DNA of 64,000 nucleotides from the NCBI RefSeq assembly GCF_026229185.1, contig NZ_JAGGJA010000016.1, forward strand, positions 36,219 to 100,218. The letters are read 5' to 3'. Origin of the DNA: Fodinibius salsisoli. Its GTDB lineage: Bacteria; Bacteroidota; Rhodothermia; Balneolales; Balneolaceae. The position numbers were made by a program, and so were the translations under genes. Of the stretch, positions 60,218-64,000 are shown one piece after another. Within the stretch, counting starts at the first letter, position 1, and the number at the start of each line of letters is the position of its first letter. The notes beneath the pieces were generated by a model. The model did not search any database and was not told where the DNA came from. It saw only the letters and a program-made list of their open reading frames with translations.

Positions 60218-61162
60218 TTAACTTGGATCTTCCTCTTCAGGGACATTATCTAATATTTCTTGTGCCCGTTTTTTGCCTCGCTCATAGCGTTCCTCAAGTT
60301 TGTCCCGTTTAAAGTTCAGGGAGTCGCCCAGAAGTTCCTGGGGCGCTACTATATGCGATTTGATAAATTTATAGGGCATGCCATTGGGTTTTTTTAGGGT
60401 AGAACCCTGCTGTTCCGCCTGACCCACCAGCCGATTGATCTGGACGAAGCGCTTAATGTCTTCCTTAAAAATTTCTTCCAGCATGACATCAATGGCCCGT
60501 TTGGCAATTTTCAAAATATCGTTCACTTCAACATCTTCCTCACGATTGCCAATTGGTTCAGTAGGAATAATAACGACCTCATCCGGATTGTACGGGAGTA
60601 CCTCAGCAATAGGAGAAATATTACGAATACCCCCATCCACAAGCACTTGTCCGTAGAAATCCACGGGGTCAAACTGCACCGGGATGGCGGAGGAGGCCAG
60701 GACCCGAAGAATATCATCTTCATCAATTTGGTGGCCGTTGCGCCGAATAGTTGCATTCACATAGTGACCCTTCTGCAGAGAAACAAAACCAAAATGAAAG
60801 GGAATCTGCACCTCTTGACCCAGCAGATGGTTAGTGAGCAGGCGTTTCAGCGGTGTATGATCATTAAGTCCACGGGGTGGATCGGTAAGCCCGATTTTGT
60901 ATAACGTAAACTCTTTGATTACGCCGGCCAGCGATCGACTTGTTAGTATGTCACTCCTGCTGATTACCTGCCATAGCCGCTGAAGTTCCTTAAACTGTTG
61001 GGTGGCTATCATAGCACCATTGAGGGCTCCAACACTTACGCCGCTCAGGACATCGAACTGATAGCCCCGTTCAAAAAATACCTCCAGCGCACCTACCTGG
61101 AAGGCGCCCTTGGCCCCGCCTCCGGAAAGAACCAGCGCTATCTTCTTATCTTGGTCAGGCAT
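60218..61162 (-). CDS. Patatin-like phospholipase
   Basis: A 314-residue patatin-domain hydrolase. The oxyanion loop is ALVLSGGGAKGAFQVGALEVFF, the nucleophile elbow SGVSVGALNGAMIATQQF (G-x-S-x-G), and the catalytic Asp lies in VLVDGGIRNISPIAEV. A basic C-terminal helix follows. There is no signal peptide, so it is probably a cytoplasmic acyl hydrolase; the substrate lipid is not predictable. It is a monocistronic gene on the minus strand. Confidence 0.93.
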   Translation of the reverse strand: MPDQDKKIALVLSGGGAKGAFQVGALEVFFERGYQFDVLSGVSVGALNGAMIATQQFKELQRLWQVISRSDILTSRSLAGVIKEFTLYKIGLTDPPRGLNDHTPLKRLLTNHLLGQEVQIPFHFGFVSLQKGHYVNATIRRNGHQIDEDDILRVLASSAIPVQFDPVDFYGQVLVDGGIRNISPIAEVLPYNPDEVVIIPTEPIGNREEDVEVNDILKIAKRAIDVMLEEIFKEDIKRFVQINRLVGQAEQQGSTLKKPNGMPYKFIKSHIVAPQELLGDSLNFKRDKLEERYERGKKRAQEILDNVPEEEDPS

Positions 61163-61330
61163 ATCCGTATTTTTTTGATGAAATGCTAATACTAAGATAT
61201 AAAAAAATAAGAGGGTGTAAACCTTCTCCAGGTTTTAAGCTGGGGCCGATCGTTAATATGTTAATCTGCTACAACTTTTTAGTCTGTCTTTCGTACAGTG
61301 CGATGTACTTTTAATAAAATGGGTTCAGTT

Positions 61331-62203
61331 ATGAAATATGTAAAGACAGGTTTTTTTACGGCACTATTGATCACACTGGCTGGAACGGTGTGGGCGCAAG
61401 ATGAAGCATTCAAGTTGAACGAAACATATCCTATTGCGGAAGAAGGAACGCTCCACTTAGTCAGCGATGACGCCGAGGTAACGATAGAAGGCGCGGATCG
61501 ATCCGATGTGCACGTGGTCATTTACCGCCATGTAGATATGGATGGCTGGAAAGTGGAGAAGAGCGGTACTTTTGATGTGGAGGTCAAACAAAGAGATGGG
61601 GATCTGTATATCACCGAAAAGAGTGATGAAGAACGGCGCGTAGTTGTAGGTAGTGTGAAAGAAGAGTACCAGATTACCATTCAGGCTCCTCACGATATTG
61701 CACTCGATATTCAGGGTGACGACGACCGGTACACTATCCGAAATATAAATCGGGGCATTAGGCTGGAAGCCGATGATACCGAAGCTGAGATCCTTAATGC
61801 CGGCGGTCAACAATTCAATTTCAGCATGGACGACGGACGTATTAACATGGATAGGGGGCAGGGTTCCTTAGAACTTTCGATGGATGACGGAACCTTTTCG
61901 GTAGCCCAAGGCACATTTGATAATTGGAATACCCAAATGGATGACGGTATCATTACGCTTGGGACTCGGCTTGTTGATGGAGGATCATATAGTTTAGATA
62001 TGGATGATGGTTCCCTGAAGCTAAACATAGCCGGTGGTGGGGGACGTTTTATCATTAACCATGATGACCCGGAGATAGATTTTGGAGGTTCATTCGAAGC
62101 AGTACGTGCGGGCGAAAATCATTCGGAGTATCGATTAGCCGGCGGCAATGCAGAAGTCGAAATTAACACCGACGACGGAGAGATTACCTTAAGCGTGATT
62201 TGA
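61331..62203 (+). CDS. Exported DUF4097-like beta-helix protein
   Basis: A protein of about 290 residues. I choose the ATG at 61331 because it gives a clean signal peptide (MKYVKTGFFTALLITLAGTVWAQ); earlier ATGs add a non-signal leader. The mature part is a repetitive beta-solenoid, with five MDDG/TDDG turns (FSMDDGRINM, LSMDDGTFSV, TQMDDGIITL, LDMDDGSLKL, EINTDDGEITL) spaced about 20-25 residues apart at its C-terminal side. This is the pattern of DUF4097/putative adhesin domains. Function unknown; periplasmic or surface location is likely. Confidence 0.8.
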   Translation: MKYVKTGFFTALLITLAGTVWAQDEAFKLNETYPIAEEGTLHLVSDDAEVTIEGADRSDVHVVIYRHVDMDGWKVEKSGTFDVEVKQRDGDLYITEKSDEERRVVVGSVKEEYQITIQAPHDIALDIQGDDDRYTIRNINRGIRLEADDTEAEILNAGGQQFNFSMDDGRINMDRGQGSLELSMDDGTFSVAQGTFDNWNTQMDDGIITLGTRLVDGGSYSLDMDDGSLKLNIAGGGGRFIINHDDPEIDFGGSFEAVRAGENHSEYRLAGGNAEVEINTDDGEITLSVI

Positions 62204-62234
62204 TGTACTGCTATTTTTAACTAAAATCATGAAT

Positions 62235-63329
62235 TTAGCGAAAGTGCTTAAAGTACAACTCCAGTAATTGTTGCGCAGCCCGGAATGAGCTGAGTTCTCC
62301 TGCCAGCACTTTTTGCTCAATCTCGGATTGTCGCTTCTTAATTGCAGGATGCTCAAAAAAGTGGCTGCTGAGCTGTCGTTCAATAGTGTCATGCATCCAG
62401 TGCCGGGCTTGTTGATTCCGCCGAGTTTGAAAATAACCATTCTTTTTAGTCAGCTCGATATAATCCAGGATGAGTTGCCAGATATCGGCAATACCCTGGT
62501 TTGTCAGTGCCGAGCAGCTTGTAACTTGGGGCGTCCATCCGGATTCCGTCTCAGGGTACAAGTGCAGAGCGTTTTTATATTCCCGCAAGGCTTGCTGTAC
62601 CGCTTGTTGGGGAGCTTCATCTGTTTTGTTGATGGCGATCGCGTCGGCCATCTCCATAATGCCTCGTTTGATGCCCTGCAGTTCATCCCCGGCCCCGGCC
62701 AACATCAGCAGCAGAAAGAAATCCACCATAGAATGTACGGCCGTTTCCGACTGTCCCACGCCTACTGTTTCAATAAAAATGGTATCATAGCCGGCGGCTT
62801 CGCAAAGGTACATCGCTTCACGTGTTTTCCGAGCCACGCCACCCAGCGATCCCCCGGTTGGAGAGGGACGGATATAGGCCTGATCGCTATTGGAGAGGGT
62901 TTCCATACGGGTTTTATCACCCAGGATGCTGCCCTTGCTGCGTGTGCTACTGGGATCAATGGCCAGCACCGCTAATTTTTGTCCCTGTTCAATAATATGG
63001 TTGCCCAACGATTCAATAAAGGTGCTTTTGCCTACGCCGGGCACGCCGGTAATGCCGATACGGATCGCATTTCCGGTATCCGGGAGACACCGCTCGATAA
63101 TTTTCTGTGCTTGCTCTTGATGTTCCGGTAGGCTACTTTCAATCAGAGTGATAGCCCGGCTCAAAATCGTGCGATCGCCAGCTTTAATGCCTTCCACATA
63201 TTCATCGATGGATAGTGCTTGTCGTTGGCTAAACTGCTTGCGGCTATCCGGATTGATGGAGTGGTTCTGTTCTACACCCTTGTTCACTGAGAGAGAAGAG
63301 TCATTATTTTTGTCTGGATTTTTAGGCAT
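62235..63329 (-). CDS. meaB: Methylmalonyl-CoA mutase-associated GTPase MeaB
   Basis: A 364-residue G3E-type GTPase. P-loop GITGVPGVGKSTFIESLG (about 93-101), switch regions LAVLAIDPSSTRSKGSILGDKTRMETLS, IRPSPTGGSLGGVARKTREAM, DTIFIETVGVGQSETAVHSMVDFFLLLMLAGAGDELQGIKRGIMEMADAIAINKTDEA, and a helical C-terminal arm for dimerisation. MeaB loads and protects the adenosylcobalamin-dependent methylmalonyl-CoA mutase. The mutase genes are not in this window. The protein is intact and of typical length. Confidence 0.95.
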   Translation of the reverse strand: MPKNPDKNNDSSLSVNKGVEQNHSINPDSRKQFSQRQALSIDEYVEGIKAGDRTILSRAITLIESSLPEHQEQAQKIIERCLPDTGNAIRIGITGVPGVGKSTFIESLGNHIIEQGQKLAVLAIDPSSTRSKGSILGDKTRMETLSNSDQAYIRPSPTGGSLGGVARKTREAMYLCEAAGYDTIFIETVGVGQSETAVHSMVDFFLLLMLAGAGDELQGIKRGIMEMADAIAINKTDEAPQQAVQQALREYKNALHLYPETESGWTPQVTSCSALTNQGIADIWQLILDYIELTKKNGYFQTRRNQQARHWMHDTIERQLSSHFFEHPAIKKRQSEIEQKVLAGELSSFRAAQQLLELYFKHFR

Positions 63330-63344
63330 TTAATAAAGTTGATC

Positions 63345-63437
63345 ACACCCCTCCCGTTTTGCGGCGTTCCCATTAAGGGGAGAAGTATTAATCCCTCCTT
63401 GAGGAGGGGCTCCCGATTAATCGGGGCGGGAGGTGTT
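63345..63437. repeat. Inverted pair of double-hairpin elements beside DUF559 gene 2
   Basis: Reverse copy 63345-63384: ACACCCCTCCCG, then GCGGCG, then TTCCCATTAAGGGGAGAA. Forward copy 63391-63437: ATCCCTCCTTGAGGAGGGG, CTCCCGATTAATCGGGG, tail CGGGAGGTGTT. The tails (ACACCCCTCCCG and CGGGAGGTGTT) are on the outside, the first hairpins face each other. Confidence 0.75.
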
Positions 63438-63445
63438 TTTCTTAT

Positions 63446-63817
63446 TTAGGTATTTTGTTTTATCCAATTCTCAATTATTGAAACTACGGAATCAATATCC
63501 TGTTTTATTTCCTCATTCTCGAATCTTAAAAACTGTACTCCATAAATTTCTAATTCTTGTTGTCGGTCTAAATCGCTTACACTGACTTTTGGATGCTCAT
63601 GTACTTTGCCATCAACTTCGATGGCTAACATTAATTCATGGCAGTAAAAATCGACTATATATTTTAACATTGGAATTTGTCGGTGAAACTGATAGTCTAA
63701 GCTCTTATTTCGAATTTTTTGCCATAATAAGACTTCTGCATGAGTCATATTCTTGCGGAGATTTCTCGCAAGAGTTTTTAGTTTGGGTTCATATGGAATA
63801 ATTTTGTTTTTTGCCAC
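63446..63817 (-). CDS. DUF559 endonuclease-domain protein 2
   Basis: A second DUF559 protein; the GTG at 63817 (VAKNKIIPYEPKLKTLARNLRKNMTHAEVLLWQKI) gives the family-like start, while an ATG at 63862 would add 15 atypical residues. The nuclease core is YQFHRQIPMLKYIVDFYCHELMLAIEVDGKVHEH, with D and E-x-D as metal ligands, and the end VQFLRFENEEIKQDIDSVVSIIENWI. It is about half identical to the copy at 32211, so the two are separate family members. An inverted pair of double-hairpin elements lies 9 bp after its stop. Confidence 0.9.
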   Translation of the reverse strand: MAKNKIIPYEPKLKTLARNLRKNMTHAEVLLWQKIRNKSLDYQFHRQIPMLKYIVDFYCHELMLAIEVDGKVHEHPKVSVSDLDRQQELEIYGVQFLRFENEEIKQDIDSVVSIIENWIKQNT

Positions 63818-63845
63818 GCGAAATAAAATATGATTACACCCATCC

Positions 63846-64000
63846 CTCCAACTTAAAAACAAGTTGGAGTACTTCTGTTAGACTTACCAACCTATTGCAA
63901 ATGGCAATAATCTTGTCATTTTAAAAATACCAGCCGGCCGGAGAAAGGCTAAGGAGTACACTGGAGTTTAGACTCCAAGGAGGGAATCAGCCCCTCCGGC
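63846..64000. other. Window end, hairpin-rich, no gene seen
   Basis: CTCCAACTT-AAAAAC-AAGTTGGAG (63846-63869) is a 9-bp stem with a 6-base loop upstream of DUF559 gene 2. TGGAGTTTAGACTCCA (63962-63977) followed by AGGAGGG resembles a further element. The window ends before anything can be assigned. Confidence 0.5.

Overview
The window looks like chromosome from a member of the Bacteroidota/FCB group, most likely the Rhodothermia-Balneolales branch. The reasons are a SusC/RagA-type receptor and a second TonB receptor with a carboxypeptidase-like leader domain, promoter candidates of the TTG-N20-TAnnTTT(G) type, many genes without a clear Shine-Dalgarno, and a DUF3822-like/rsmD/coaD order typical of Bacteroidetes. 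The exact genus cannot be read from the sequence.

Layout. 1-7.9 kb: N-terminal part of a SusC receptor, ribBA, yajC and a fadI-fadJ beta-oxidation pair, then a tRNA-Val. 8-14.1 kb: two small unknown genes, then egtB-egtD (ergothioneine synthesis), an unlisted 45-residue membrane peptide, and an ABC ATPase plus permease/binding-protein fusion that may be an ergothioneine or betaine importer; the binding domain has its two lobes in swapped order. 14.1-19 kb: a decayed ABC ATPase fragment, a large TPR protein with a DUF1266 partner, and a rearrangement scar where the 3' end of egtD and the 45-residue gene occur a second time. 19-21.6 kb: ettA and a DUF1456 gene. 21.6-24.1 kb: 2.4 kb without a credible gene, packed with hairpin repeats and a 21-bp tandem array. 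24-28.5 kb: a McrBC-like type IV restriction pair that abuts a truncated gene. 28.6-34.6 kb: a coaD fragment, a RAYT transposase interrupted by an amber codon, then coaD, rsmD, a DUF3822-like gene and a membrane protein whose spacing has been opened by repeats and a DUF559 nuclease gene. 34.7-48.8 kb: mostly ordinary chromosome (TPMT-like methyltransferase, MgtC, MATE, SulP and SLC13 anion transporters, RluA-type pseudouridine synthase, Dps, MscS, DUF349 protein, MBL hydrolase, outer-membrane protein). 48.9-52.9 kb: arsenosugar biosynthesis cluster (peroxidase-like protein, ArsS, two glycosyltransferases) split by a RAYT transposase with six REP hairpins. 53-64 kb: TonB receptor, ENPP-type phosphodiesterase lipoprotein, ferredoxin, folP, a four-helix-bundle gene, cdaA, patatin, a DUF4097-like protein, meaB and a second DUF559 gene.

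The most striking theme is the number of distinct intergenic repeat families, several tied to a small protein family: REP hairpins with a RAYT transposase, double-hairpin elements in inverted pairs beside both DUF559 genes, and degenerate repeats on both sides of the four-helix-bundle gene. Two further families, one bounded by TGACCC/GGGTCA ends and one forming a three-way junction, have no partner gene here. The DUF559-double-hairpin association and the duplicated 45-residue peptide are the best candidates for something not yet described.
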